Assembly: GCF_007655005.1 (NCBI RefSeq)
Contig: NZ_SZVW01000011.1
Span: 62,001 to 126,000, forward strand
From: Streptomyces tibetensis
GTDB lineage: Bacteria; Actinomycetota; Actinomycetes; Streptomycetales; Streptomycetaceae
DNA: 64,000 nt
Direction: 5' to 3'
Shown here: positions 1 through 16,166 of the stretch, piece by piece
How positions within the stretch are numbered: the stretch's first letter is position 1
Layout of the letters: every line of letters begins with the position of its first letter
The notes under the pieces: generated by a model
Database searches by the model: none
The model's input: only the letters and a program-made list of their open reading frames with translations
What the model was told of the DNA's origin: nothing
Translations under genes and position numbers: made by a program

Positions 1-188
1 TCGTACTGGTACCAGAACTCGTTCGCCCAGCGGTCGCCGACCATGCCCGAGACCTCCGGCAGGGCGGGGTGGCGGCGGCCGTGGGCCTCGGCGGGCGTGG
101 CGCCGACGAGGGACGCCGTGGCGGCCGCTCCGGCGACGCCGAGGGCGGCCCGCAACGCACTCCTGCGGTCCAGGGTGTTGAGCGTCAT
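1..188 (-). CDS. Partial Tat-exported protein of unknown family (N-terminus only)
   Basis: The first 62 codons are visible and the gene runs off the left edge. It starts at an ATG preceded by a clear GGAGA ribosome site. The N-terminus has a twin-arginine signal: DRRSALR, a hydrophobic stretch (ALGVAGAAATASLVGA), then an AEAHG cleavage region, so the product is probably exported by the Tat route. The visible mature part (PEVSGMVGDRWANEFWYQY) matches no family I recognise. A SARP-type 11-bp direct repeat lies about 95 bp upstream, so the gene is probably co-regulated with the cluster and may be its next tailoring gene. Function is open. Confidence 0.7.
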   Translation of the reverse strand, partial: MTLNTLDRRSALRAALGVAGAAATASLVGATPAEAHGRRHPALPEVSGMVGDRWANEFWYQY

Positions 189-280
189 GCGCGTTCTCCT
201 TACACGGGGTGGATGGGGCGGAATCACGGGCGGGGCTGCGGGCCGGTGGCCCAGTTGCTTGCGTGCTATGACTCTCGCGT

Positions 281-303
281 ATGGCCCTATCGGCGACCTA
301 TAC
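281..303 (-). promoter_or_regulatory. Putative SARP box upstream of the left-edge Tat gene
   Basis: On the minus strand GTATAGG-TCGC-CGATAGG gives two heptamers with an 11-bp period, the layout recognised by SARP activators. It matches five other sites in the cluster and lies about 95 bp before the gene ending at position 188. Confidence 0.6.
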
Positions 304-341
304 CGGAAACCGGCAGGTCAGGGCCGGTTTCCGGGCGGGTC

Positions 342-1904
342 TCAGGGACGCTTCCGGGAGGTGTTCCCGGGGCCGTCGGCGGGGGCGTCCCCCGGCTCGG
401 GGAACGGCGCCTTGCGCAGGCCGGGCGAAGCCAGCGCCACCAGTGCCGTGAGCGCCATGACGGCACTGAGGGCGAGGGCGGTGCGCAGGGCGTCGGTGGA
501 CTCCAGGAGGAAGCCGGCGGCGACCGGCCCGGCCGCCATGGCACCCGAACCCACCAGGTTGGCCAAGGAGTTGGCGCGGCCTCGCAGCTGGTCGGGCGCG
601 GCCCGGACGAGGAGCACCCCGCCGGCGACGTTGAAGACGCCGCCGACGTAGCCGCTCGCCGCGAACAGGGCGCCGAGCAGCACGGGGGTGTCCAGGGCGA
701 CGGCCACCGGGACCATGAAGGCGGTCCAGGCGAGCAGTCCGCCCAGGACCAGGGTGCGCAGCGGGAACCGGGTGTTCCACCAGCCGCCGGTGATCGCGCC
801 GACGAGCCCGCCGGCGCCGCTGAGCGAGAGCACCAGGCCGACTTCGAAGGGGGTGCCGTGCCGTTCCTGGATGCCCGCCATCACGGCCAGGTTGAGGCCC
901 TGGAAGAGGATGTTGGTGACGGCGACGGCGGTCATCACGGCTCGCAGGAAGGGCTGCCGCCACATCCACACCAGGCCCTCGCGGATCTCGGTGCCGAGCC
1001 GGGCCGGCGGTCCGGTGCGTTCCTGCTGAAGCTTGCCTCGCACTCCGAACAGGCAGATGACGGAGGCCAGTTGGCTGACGGCAGCGGCGGCATAGGGCAG
1101 CGAGGCACCGAGCGCGACCAGTCCGCTGCCGAGCGGCTGTCCTGCGATGGCGGCGCCGCGGGTGCGGGCCTCGTTGCCGGTGAGCGCGGCGGGCAGCTGC
1201 TCGCGGGGGACGACGGCCGGTACGGCCGCCCGTTCGGCGAGCTGGTGCAGCACGCCGAGGGCGCCCTCGGCGAACGCGGCGGCCAGCAGCGCCCACAGCC
1301 AGGTGCGTCCGCTGAGCAGCAGCGCGGTCACCACGACGGCGATCAGTGCCTGGCCGAGCCCGGCGCCGATCATGATGCGCCGCCGGTCGTAGCGGTCGAC
1401 GAGCACCCCGCCGGGCAGCTGCATCAGCAGCATGGGCAGCAGCAACGCGGTGCCGACCAGTCCGGCGTCCCCCGGCGATCCGGTGGCCCACAGCACGGTC
1501 AGCGGATACGCCACGGCGGTCGCCCGCCCGGCCAGCAGCGACAGCCCGGCGCCGCCCCACAGCAGGGTGAAGTCCCGGTTGCGGCGCAGCGGCAGTAGGG
1601 GCGCGGACTCGGCAGACGCCGGCTCCGGTGCGGTCCCCGGCCTACCGGCAGACACCCGCTCCGGTGCGGTCCCCGGCCTACCGGCAGACACCCGCTCCGG
1701 TGCGGTCCCCGGCCTACCGGCAGACACCGACTCCGGTCCGGTCCCCGGCCTACCGGCAGACACCGGCCCCGGTGTGCTCCCCGGTGTCGGCTCGGGCACC
1801 TCGGTGACCGTACCCACCGCGCTGCCGCTCCCGTCGCGCGTCTCCTCCGTCATCAGCCACGGCACTTCCGAGGGGTCCGTGGCCGGACCCGTGGTGCCGC
1901 TCAT
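342..1904 (-). CDS. MFS efflux transporter with a repeat-rich N-terminal extension
   Basis: A 520-residue major facilitator protein, probably the exporter of the cluster product. The membrane core starts near residue 110 (LLPLRRNRDFTLLWGG) and carries the loop 2-3 motif GGVLVDRYDRRR typical of drug-exporting MFS proteins; about 12 hydrophobic segments follow. The first roughly 100 residues are a hydrophilic Pro/Gly-rich tail containing four 12-residue repeats (SAGRPGTAPERV-like), which is not usual for the family. The ATG is chosen because it overlaps the stop of the carbamoyltransferase gene (ATGA), pointing to translational coupling. It is the last gene of the mbtH-NRPS operon. Substrate is inferred from context only. 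Confidence 0.88.
   Translation of the reverse strand: MSGTTGPATDPSEVPWLMTEETRDGSGSAVGTVTEVPEPTPGSTPGPVSAGRPGTGPESVSAGRPGTAPERVSAGRPGTAPERVSAGRPGTAPEPASAESAPLLPLRRNRDFTLLWGGAGLSLLAGRATAVAYPLTVLWATGSPGDAGLVGTALLLPMLLMQLPGGVLVDRYDRRRIMIGAGLGQALIAVVVTALLLSGRTWLWALLAAAFAEGALGVLHQLAERAAVPAVVPREQLPAALTGNEARTRGAAIAGQPLGSGLVALGASLPYAAAAVSQLASVICLFGVRGKLQQERTGPPARLGTEIREGLVWMWRQPFLRAVMTAVAVTNILFQGLNLAVMAGIQERHGTPFEVGLVLSLSGAGGLVGAITGGWWNTRFPLRTLVLGGLLAWTAFMVPVAVALDTPVLLGALFAASGYVGGVFNVAGGVLLVRAAPDQLRGRANSLANLVGSGAMAAGPVAAGFLLESTDALRTALALSAVMALTALVALASPGLRKAPFPEPGDAPADGPGNTSRKRP
1623..1766 (-). repeat. 36-bp in-frame tandem repeat, 4 copies, in the MFS N-terminus
   Basis: Four adjacent 36-bp copies differ at only a few bases and encode the 12-residue SAGRPGTAPERV-type repeats. 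The near identity at DNA level suggests recent slipped-strand expansion. Confidence 0.9.
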
Positions 1905-2881
1905 CGGGCGGTTGCGCTTTCCGGCACCCGGGCCGTCAGCGGGGCGTGCACGTGCTCCAGGACCGCCATGGCGCTGTGCATCTTGTTGGTGGCCTGCGCG
2001 AAGGCGATGCTCGCCGGGCCGTCCAGGACGTCCGCCGTGACCTCCTCGCCGCGGTGGGCCGGCAGGTCGTGCATGAAGACGGCGCGGGGCGAGCCGTCCC
2101 ACAGCCACGGGCCCACCTGGAACGGCGCGAAGATCTCCCGCCAGTTGGCGTCCGGCTTGCTGGTGCCGGTGGTCTGCCAGCGGGTGGTGTAGATGACGTC
2201 GTACGCCCCCGCGAGGGCGTCCATGTCGTGCCGCTCGGTGATCCGGGCGCCGCTGCGGGCGGCGTGGGCCGCGGCCCGCTCGGCGACGGACGGGGTGAGC
2301 CCGTACCCGGGCGGGGTGCGCAGGTCGAGGTGGACGCCGGGGTAGCGGCCGAGGGCCAGGGCGAGGGCAGCGGCGGTGTTGTTGCCCTCGCCGGCGTAGA
2401 GGACGCGCAGGCCCTCGATGCGGCCGAAGTGCCGGAGCAGGGTGGTCAGGTCGGTCAGCGCCTGGGTGGGGTGCTCCTCGGCGCTCATGGCGTTGACGAC
2501 GGCCATCCGGTGCTGGCTCGCCCAGCCGCGCATCTCCTCCTCCGGTCCCGCGGTGCGGGCCACCAGCACGTCGAGCATGCCGGACAGCACCCGGCCGGTG
2601 TCCTCGGTGCTCTCGCCGGTGTTGAGCTGGAGGTCGCCGGGCCCGTAGGAGACGAGGGATGCGCCGAGGCGCAGTGCGCCGGAGGAGAAGGCGGTCCGGG
2701 TGCGGGTGGAGGTCTTGGCGAAGTAGACCCCGGCGACCAGGCCGTCTAGCGGGCGGACCGGGTCGGCGAGGCCGGCGGAGAACGCGGCGCCGCGTGCGAC
2801 GACGCGGTGCAGTTCGTGGTCGGTGAGGTCGTCGACGGAGATGAGGTGGCGCGCGTGGCGCACGTCCCGGAGGACTTCCAT
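1901..2881 (-). CDS. Ornithine/aspartate carbamoyltransferase family protein (possible Dap carbamoyltransferase)
   Basis: A 326-residue carbamoyltransferase, which transfers a carbamoyl group from carbamoyl phosphate to an amine. The carbamoyl-phosphate motif STRTRTAFS (near residue 57) and HPTQALTD (near 137) are intact. The HCLP motif of ornithine transcarbamoylases is HDLP here, so the amine acceptor probably differs from ornithine. Family knowledge: viomycin-type clusters pair Dap-making enzymes with a carbamoyltransferase (VioL) that forms a ureido group. With sbnA and sbnB in this window, Dap or a Dap residue in the peptide is the best guess for the acceptor. It starts 3 bp after the NRPS stop and overlaps the MFS start. 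Arginine biosynthesis is unlikely since no arg genes are nearby. Confidence 0.85.
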   Translation of the reverse strand: MEVLRDVRHARHLISVDDLTDHELHRVVARGAAFSAGLADPVRPLDGLVAGVYFAKTSTRTRTAFSSGALRLGASLVSYGPGDLQLNTGESTEDTGRVLSGMLDVLVARTAGPEEEMRGWASQHRMAVVNAMSAEEHPTQALTDLTTLLRHFGRIEGLRVLYAGEGNNTAAALALALGRYPGVHLDLRTPPGYGLTPSVAERAAAHAARSGARITERHDMDALAGAYDVIYTTRWQTTGTSKPDANWREIFAPFQVGPWLWDGSPRAVFMHDLPAHRGEEVTADVLDGPASIAFAQATNKMHSAMAVLEHVHAPLTARVPESATAR

Positions 2882-2884
2882 GGG

Positions 2885-9348
<6,464 letters not shown>

Positions 9349-9352
<4 letters not shown>

Positions 9353-12300
9353 GGCTGGTACTCCCGGTGGGCGAGGGCCAGTTCGGCCTCGGTGAGCGAT
9401 TCGATCTCGGCGCGCACGGCCTCTTCCACAGCGGTGGCGAGGCCCCGCACGGTGGGCCGCTCGAAGACGGCGCTCAGCGGCAGCTCGACGTCGAACTCCT
9501 CCTGGACGCGGGCGATCACCCGGGTCGCGCGCACCGAGTTGCCGCCGATGCGGAAGAAGCCCTGACGGGCCCCGACCGGCCGGGCGGCGCCGTCGCCGAA
9601 CAGCACCTCGGACCAGATCGCGGCGAGGGCCTCCTCGACCGGTCCCTCGGGCGCGCTGTACGGCTCGTCGGCGAGCGCGGCGGCCAGGTCGGGCACGGGC
9701 AGCGCGGCGGTGTCGACCTTGTTGTGCCGGGTCAGCGGCAGCCGTTCCAGGCCCACCAGCAAGGCGGGCAGCATGTAGTCGGGCAGCCGGCGGGCGCAGT
9801 GGTCGAGCAGTTCCGCGTCGGTGGCCGGCCCGGCGTCCGAGGCGGGCGTCCAGTAGCCGACCAGGGCCGCCTCGGGCCCGGAGCCGTGCACGGTGACGTA
9901 GGCCTGGGCGACGGCCGGGTGCTCGACGAGGACGCCCTGCACCTCGCCGGTCTCCACCCTGCGACCGCGGATCTTGACCTGGCCGTCGGCGCGGCCCGCG
10001 AACTCCAGGGTGCCGTCGGGCCGCATCCGGGCCCGGTCGCCGGTGCGGTACAGCCGCGCCCCGGCGGGGCCGTACGGGTCGGGCACGAAGGCGGCGGCGG
10101 TCAGGCCGGGGCGGCCGTGGTAGCCGCGGGCGAGTCCGTCACCGCCGACGCACAGCTCGCCGGTGACGCCGTACGGCACGGGCTGGAGACGGTCGTCGAG
10201 GACGTACGCCGTCACGTGCGGGTAGGGGCGGCCGACGGGCACGCCGCTGGCGGCGTCGTCGGCGTCCCAGCGGGTGGCGGCGATGGTGGTCTCGGTCAGC
10301 CCGTACTCGTTGATGAACCGCATCAGGCGGCGCGAGAGTTCGCGGGCCAGCGCGGGCGGGCAGGGTTCGCCGCCGGTCTGGCCGACGATGGGACGACGGC
10401 CGAGCCCCGCGTCCAGCAGCAGCTGCCAGTGCGTCGGGGCCACCTGGAGGTGGCTGACCTCCTGTTCGTCGATCAGCCGCAGCTGGGCCGCGTGGTCGCG
10501 TTGCTCCTGTTCCCGGGCGAGCACCACCCGGCCACCGGCCACCAGCGGCATGAACAGCTCGGTGCAGGAGATGTCGAAGGTGACCTGGGCCAGCGCCAGC
10601 CAGGCGTCGTCCGGGCCCTGGCCGAAGTCCAGATGGGCCTGGGAGGCGCGCAGCATGGTCAGCAGCGAGCCGTGCTCGACGGCGACTCCCTTGGGCCGCC
10701 CGGTGGAGCCCGAGGTGTACATGAGGTAGGCCAGGCGGGAAGGGTCGTCGGCGACCGCCGGGACGGGCGGTGCCGGCCGCGTACGGGCGGCGGTCTGCGG
10801 GGTCTCCGCGACCGTGCCCACGTCCAGTACCCGGCCTTCGAAGCGGCCCGCGAACCGGGCGGCGTGGGTGCCGTCGGTGACCAGGACCGACGCAGCGGCG
10901 TCCGTCAGGACGTGCGCGGTGCGCTCGTCCGGGGCGGCCGGGTCCAGCGGCACGTACGCGGCGCCCGCCCGCCAGGCGCCGAGGAACGCGGCGACCAGAT
11001 CGGGGGTGCGGCCGAGCAGGACGGCGACCACCGAACCCTCGCCGGCGCCCGCGGCGCGCAGCCGGGTGGCGAACGCCTCGGCCCGGCGCTCCAGCCGCTC
11101 GTAGGTCCACCTCTCGCCGCCGCACACGACCGCGGTGTCCTGCGGCGCGCGCCGGGCCGCCGCGGCGATGGCCGCGTCGACGGTCTGCTCGGGTCCGGTG
11201 ACCGTGCCGGGCTCCGGCCGGCCGGGCCCGCGGGCGAGCAGCTCGGCGCGCAGCGGCGGGGGCAGCAGGTCGACGTCGGCCAGCCGGCGGTCCGGGTCGG
11301 CGGTGACCGACTCCAGCAGCCGGATCCAGCAGTCCGCCAGCCGCTCGACGGTGGCCGCGTCGAACAGGGCGGTGGCGTACTCGGCGAGGCCGAGCAGCGA
11401 GCCGTCGGGGCGGCGCTGGAGCACGAAGGTGAGGTCGGTGCGGGCGGTGCGCCAGGCCCCACGGAAGGCGTCCACGTCACCGGCGTCGACCGCGGTGCCG
11501 GTGCGGCCCTCCTCGTGGATGTCGAACATCACCTGGTAGAGCGGGGTGCGGGCCGGGTCGCGGGTGTCGTCCAGCTCGGCCACCAGCCGGTCGAACGGCA
11601 GCTCCTGGTGAGCGAAGGCCGTACGGGCGGTGTCGCGGACCCGGACCAGCGCCTCCCTGAACGGTGTATCGGCAGGCGCGTCGCAGCGCAGCACCAGCGT
11701 GTTGAGGAAGTAGCCCGCCACCTCGGCGACCTCGTCGCCGTGCCGTCCGGCGACCGGCACGCCGACCGGCACGTCCCAGTTGCCGCTGAACCGGGCCACC
11801 AGCGCGGCGAACGCGGTCAGCAGGGTCTGCTGCAGGGTGGCCCCGCGGCTGCGGCCGAGCGCGGCGACCTGCTCGGCGAGCGGGGCCGGCACGGTGAAGA
11901 CGTGCGCGGCGCCGGCCGCGTCCCGGGTGGCCGGGCGGGGCCGGTCGGCGGGCAGGTCGACCGGCGTGATGCCGTCCAGGGCCTCCTTCCAGTGGGCGAG
12001 TTCGGACACCAGGAAGGTGTCGGTCAGCCGGGCGCGCCGGTGGACGGCGTGGTCGGCGTACTGGACGGGCAGGGCGGGCAGGTGCGCGTCGGTGTCGGTG
12101 TACAGGGCCTCGGCGAGCGCCTTGAGATCGCGCTCCAGGACGACGGAGGTCCAGCCGTCGCAGGCGATGTGGTGGATGCTCAGCAGCAGGGTCAGCATGC
12201 CCCGGCCGCGCACCGCGAGGGCCCGGCGCACCGGCCCCCGCACCAGGTCGAAGGGGACGGCGAACTCGGCCTCCACCAGCACGTTCAGCTCGTCGGCGGT

Positions 12301-14496
12301 GTCGGCGCGGGCGAAGCGGACGTCCCACTCGGCCGGCAGGTCGGCGAGTTGCACCGGCTCGGTGCCGCGCAGCAGGTAGCGGGTGCGCAGGATCTCGTGG
12401 CGGGCGGCGAGCGCGCTGAGCGCTCCGCGTACGACCGTGTCGTCGTACGCGGCGGGCAGGGTGAGGAAGACCGGCGCGTTCCACTCGGCGCTGCCGGGGC
12501 GCAGCCGGTCCAGCAGCCACATGCTCTGCTGGCCGGGCGACAGCGGCAGGCCGTGCGGGTCGCGGTCGACCGGGGTCACGGACCGCTGCGTCGTGGGTAC
12601 GGCGGTGTCGTCCGCGGCCCGGCCGGCGGTGTCGTCCGCGGCCCGGCCGGCGGTGAGCAGCGCGGCCTGCTGCTCCACGGTGGTGGCGGTCAGCAGCGCG
12701 GTCGCCGGGATGTGCCGTCCGGCTGCGTGGGACAGGCCGGCCGCGAGCCGGTTGAGCATCAGCGAGGACCCGCCGAGCTGGAAGAAGTCGTGGTGAGCGC
12801 CGATCTCGGCGGCCGGGGTGCCGGTCAGCCGCGTCCACTCCTCGGCGACGACCCGCTCGGCCGGGGTACGGACCGGGATGTGCGCGGTCTCGGCGGCGGC
12901 GTCCGCCGGGTCGGGCAGCGCGGACCGGTCGATCTTGCCGTTGGGGGTGAGCGGGAACTCGGTGACCGGCACGTAGGCGGTCGGCACCAGCGGCTCGGGC
13001 AGCGAGTGGCGCAGGAAGGCGCGCAGTTCCTGCGGGCCGAGCGGCTCGCCGCGCGACTGCACCCAGGCGACCAGCCGGTGTCCTCCGCGGCCGTCGGGCA
13101 CGCCGGCGGCGACGGCGGCCCGCACCCAGGGGTGGGCGGCCAGCGCGGCCTCGATCTCGCCGGGTTCGATCCGGACGCCGTTGACCTTGACCTGGTGGTC
13201 CAGGCGGCCCAGGTACTCCAGGACGCCGTCGGTCCGCCAGCGCGCCCGGTCGCCGGTGCGGTAGAGACGGGCGCCCGCCCGGTGCGGGTCGGGCACGAAG
13301 CGTTCGGCGCTCTGGTCGGGGCGGCCGAGGTAGCCGAGGGCGAGACCGACGCCGCCCGCGTGCAGTTCGCCGGGGACGCCCACGGGCACCGGGCGCCCGG
13401 CCTGGTCCAGGACGAGGACACGCATGTTGCCGATGGGCCGCCCGATCGGCACGGCGCCGGTGTCCTGCGCCGGGTCCCAGCGGTGCTCGGTGATGTCGAC
13501 GGACGCCTCGGTGGGCCCGTAGGTGTTCCATATCTCCGCCCCGGGCACCCGGTCGTGCAGGGCACGGCACAGCTCGGCGTGGAGCGGCTCTCCGGCGCTG
13601 AAGAGCAGGCGCAGGGCGCCTGCGCCCTCCCAGCCGGGCTCCTCGACGAGGCGACGGTAGACGGACGGCACGCCCTGCAGGATCGTCACGCCGCCCTCGA
13701 TGACGGCCCGCAGCAGGGCGGCCGGGTCGCGCTCGGCGCCCTCGGGGGCGAGCACCACGGCGCCGCCCGCGATCAGCGGGGAGAACAGTTCGAGGCCGGC
13801 GGCGTCGAAGCCGACGGTCGTCTTCAGCAGCATCCGGTCGCCCGCGCCCACCCGGTGCCGGTGCGCCAGCCAGCGCACCCGGTTGGCGATTCCGCCGTGC
13901 GGCACGAGCACGCCCTTGGGGCGGCCGGTGGAGCCGGAGGTGTGCAGGACGTAGGCGGGCTGGTCTGCGTCGGCGGCGAACTGCACTCCCTCGTGATGCA
14001 GTTCGCCGCCGGCGCTCTCGATGCCCTGGAGGTCCTGGGCGCCCTGGACAGCCTCGATGCCCTCGATGCCCTCGATGCCCTCGATGCCCTCGACGGTCAG
14101 CGTGCGGACGGTGCCGGGCAGGCCGTCCGCGGTGGCCCGCTCGGCGAGGACGACCGGGTTCCCGGTGTCCGCCAGGACCGCCGCCAGGCGGGCCGCCGGG
14201 TGCCGCGGGTCCAGCGGCACGTACGCGGCGCCCGCGAGCCAGACGCCGAGGAACGCGGCGACGAGCTCCGGGCCGCGGCCCAGGCACACCCCGACGAAGT
14301 CGCCGGGGCGCACCCCGGCCGACCGCAGGACGGCCGCGAACCGGTCGGCGAGCGCGGCCAGTTCGGCGTAGGTGACGGCGGTGCCGTCGGCGCGGACGAC
14401 GGCGGCTGCTGCCGGGGTGCGGGCGGCCTGGGCGCGGAACAGCGGGAGTATCAGCAGATGGCCGGGGACGCGTCCCGACTTGGCAGGCTCGTTCAC
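9349..14496 (-). CDS. Dimodular NRPS, A-T-C-A-T (starting module without its own C domain)
   Basis: A 1715-residue NRPS. The GTG start is chosen because a GGAGGAGAG ribosome site precedes it; a longer in-frame ORF has none. Order: A domain (residues about 20-520, HTSGSTGRPKG, NTYGPTEAS), T domain (QLGGSSL near 574), C domain (canonical HHIACDGW near 775), A domain (YTSGSTGRPKG, NEYGLTETT), T domain (RIGGNSV near 1652). The first A domain has no C domain, so this protein probably begins the chain or takes an acyl group through the free-standing C domain encoded at 16.2-17.6 kb. Odd points: a 9-bp tandem repeat (EGI)n inside the first A domain and a duplicated AGRAADDT linker. A-domain substrates cannot be fixed by eye; tryptophan or chlorotryptophan is a context-based candidate for one. 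Confidence 0.95.
12603..12650 (-). repeat. 24-bp perfect tandem duplication in an NRPS T-C linker
   Basis: Two identical 24-bp copies encode AGRAADDT twice in the linker between the first T domain and the C domain. In frame, probably harmless, and recent by sequence identity. Confidence 0.85.
14052..14087 (-). repeat. 9-bp in-frame tandem repeat, 4 copies, in the first A domain
   Basis: Four exact 9-bp units encode EGI repeated, inserted between the early A-domain segment and the HTSGSTGRPKG loop. A variable surface loop is the likely location. Confidence 0.85.
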
Positions 14497-14528
14497 GATC
14501 TCTCCTCCATCGGGATCGGCGGTGCGGA

Positions 14529-14750
14529 TCAGCTGCCGGCGCCGGCCTCGGCCATGCGGCGGCGCAGGCTCAGCGGGCGCATGTCGGTCCACAGGGCGTT
14601 GATGCGCTCCAGGCACTCCGCGCGGCTGCCCTCGGTTCCCTCGGCGTGCCAGCCGGCGGGCAGGGCGCGGTCGGCCCACCAGATCGAGTACTGCTCCTCG
14701 TCGTTGAGTACGACGCGGTACAGGCTTTCGTCGCTCATGTGTTCAGCCAT
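14529..14750 (-). CDS. mbtH: MbtH-like NRPS chaperone
   Basis: A 73-residue MbtH-family protein that binds A domains and supports their folding and activity. The family pattern is clear: YRVVLNDEEQYSIWWADRALPAGW, then EGSRAECLERINALWTDMRPLSLR. The ATG of MAEHMSDES is chosen over an upstream in-frame ATG because the usual family start falls here and AGGG lies upstream. It is the first gene of the NRPS operon, 32 bp before the NRPS start, with a triple SARP box about 50-80 bp upstream. Confidence 0.95.
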   Translation of the reverse strand: MAEHMSDESLYRVVLNDEEQYSIWWADRALPAGWHAEGTEGSRAECLERINALWTDMRPLSLRRRMAEAGAGS

Positions 14751-14799
14751 GGGGGTGTCCCTTCTGCGCGGTGAGATGTGGCCCATGGTTGAACGCAGC

Positions 14800-14828
14800 G
14801 CTATCGGACGTTTATCGGCCACCTATAC
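14800..14828 (-). promoter_or_regulatory. Putative triple SARP box before mbtH
   Basis: On the minus strand GTATAGG-TGGC-CGATAAA-CGTC-CGATAGC gives three heptamers at an exact 11-bp period, about 50 bp upstream of the mbtH start. It probably drives mbtH, both NRPS genes, the carbamoyltransferase and the MFS gene. Confidence 0.7.
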
Positions 14829-14936
14829 GCTCCGCTGAGCCACCGTGGACAGGGGCGAGCCCCCGGCGCCGAGGGGCGCCGGGGGCTCGTGGATGCCGGG
14901 GGCTCGTGGATGCCTGGGCTCGTCGCTGACGAGTGA

Positions 14937-15077
14937 TCAGGCGGCGTTGCTGTGCAGGTTGTCGTTACGGTTCAGGTTGGCCTCGACGTCGTTGGCGAGG
15001 ATCCACGCCATATCGGCGGCCTGGTTGTTGACGTTGCGGTTGTTGTTCGAGCCGTTGTTGCCGAGGTTGTTGGTCAT
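14937..15077 (-). CDS. Candidate separate Asn-rich 46-residue peptide
   Basis: An in-frame ATG inside the monooxygenase frame is preceded by AGAGGA about 8 nt upstream, a plausible ribosome site, and would give a free peptide beginning MTNNLGNNGSNNNRN and ending NLNRNDNLHSNAA. 16 of its 46 residues are Asn; the centre (AADMAWILANDVEA) looks helical. This leader-plus-low-complexity layout is reminiscent of ribosomal peptide precursors, but no RiPP-type modifying enzyme is visible beside it except the monooxygenase. It could equally be only the tail of that enzyme. No signal peptide, no Cys. Confidence 0.45.
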   Translation of the reverse strand: MTNNLGNNGSNNNRNVNNQAADMAWILANDVEANLNRNDNLHSNAA

Positions 15078-16166
15078 GGAAGGGTTCCTCTTCTGTGTGG
15101 TGGTGGGCCGTCCGTCCCGGGAACCCAGCTGCACACGGGTCGTGTGCGGCCGGCGGGTCGCTTCATAGCGGCGGAGCGCGGCGGCGATGCCCGCGGCTCC
15201 CGATGCCTCCTCCTTGAGGCAGATCGCGAGGGCCACCCCGTCCTCGATGGCCTGGTTGGCTCCCTGACCGTGGTGCGGGAGCATCGGATGGGCCGCGTCG
15301 CCGAGCAGCGTGGTGCGGGCGGTGCTCCACCGCTCCAGCGGCGCCCGGTCGTACAGCGCCCAGCGGCGCACCTCCCGCGCCGTGCCGACGAGGGCCCGCA
15401 CCTGCGGCGCCCATCCGGCCAGCGTCGCGTCGAGGTCGGCGGGCCCGGCCGTGCTCGTCCAGGACTCGTCCAGCCCCTCGGGCGCCGGGGCGACCACGAC
15501 ATAGGTGAACTGCCGTCCGCCGCGTACCGGGTAGAGCAGTACGCGCCCCGCGGGGCCCGCGAACATGTACATCAGCGCGGGGTCGAGGTCCGGCAGCGCG
15601 GCCGCGTCCACCAGACCCCGCAGCGCGCAGTTGCCGGAGTACACGGGCCGCTCGGGTCCGGCCAGCCGACGGCGGACCAGGGAGTGCACGCCGTCCGCGC
15701 CGATCAGCGCGGAGGCCCGGGTGACCGTTCCGCCCGCGAACCGGAGCGTGACGCCCTTGGCACCCTCCTCGTAGCCGGTCAGCTCGCGCCCGGTGTGCAC
15801 ACGCTCGGCGGGCAGCAGCGAGGCCAGCATCCGGTGCAGGTCGCCGCGGTGCACGGTCAGGTAGGGGGCCCCGAACCGCTCCTCCCAGGCGACGCCCATC
15901 TCCTGCCGCGCCACCGTGGAGCCGTCGTGGAAGGCGCGGACCTCCAGCGCCTCGGGCCGCACCGCGTTCCGGGCGAGCTGTCCGGCCAGCCCCATGCGGT
16001 TCAGCAGCCGGGTGCCGTTGGGGCCGAGGTGCATGCCGACGCCCTGTTCGCGCAGGGTGTCGCCCCGCTCGTAGACGTGGACGTCGATGCCGCGGCGGTG
16101 CAGGGCGGCGGCGGCGGTGAGTCCGCCGATGCCCGCGCCGATCACCGCGATCGTGGTGGTGGTCAT
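14937..16166 (-). CDS. FAD-dependent aromatic-ring-type monooxygenase with an Asn-rich C-terminal tail
   Basis: 409 residues in the group of PheA/salicylate-hydroxylase-like FAD monooxygenases. Visible: the N-terminal dinucleotide motif IAVIGAGIGGLTAAAALHRRG, a middle segment SALIGADGVHSLVRRRL, and the FAD-ribityl motif LLGDAAHPMLPHHGQGANQAIEDG. Its ATG overlaps the C-domain stop (ATGA). The likely role is hydroxylation of an aromatic precursor or residue; the substrate is unknown. Odd: after RYEATRRPHTTRVQLGSRDG, where relatives run on with a normal C-terminus, the frame passes without a stop into a 46-residue Asn-rich sequence. In the +1 frame a TGA would overlap an internal ATG at 15077, so a frameshift or recent fusion is possible. 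Confidence 0.85.
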   Translation of the reverse strand: MTTTTIAVIGAGIGGLTAAAALHRRGIDVHVYERGDTLREQGVGMHLGPNGTRLLNRMGLAGQLARNAVRPEALEVRAFHDGSTVARQEMGVAWEERFGAPYLTVHRGDLHRMLASLLPAERVHTGRELTGYEEGAKGVTLRFAGGTVTRASALIGADGVHSLVRRRLAGPERPVYSGNCALRGLVDAAALPDLDPALMYMFAGPAGRVLLYPVRGGRQFTYVVVAPAPEGLDESWTSTAGPADLDATLAGWAPQVRALVGTAREVRRWALYDRAPLERWSTARTTLLGDAAHPMLPHHGQGANQAIEDGVALAICLKEEASGAAGIAAALRRYEATRRPHTTRVQLGSRDGRPTTTQKRNPSMTNNLGNNGSNNNRNVNNQAADMAWILANDVEANLNRNDNLHSNAA

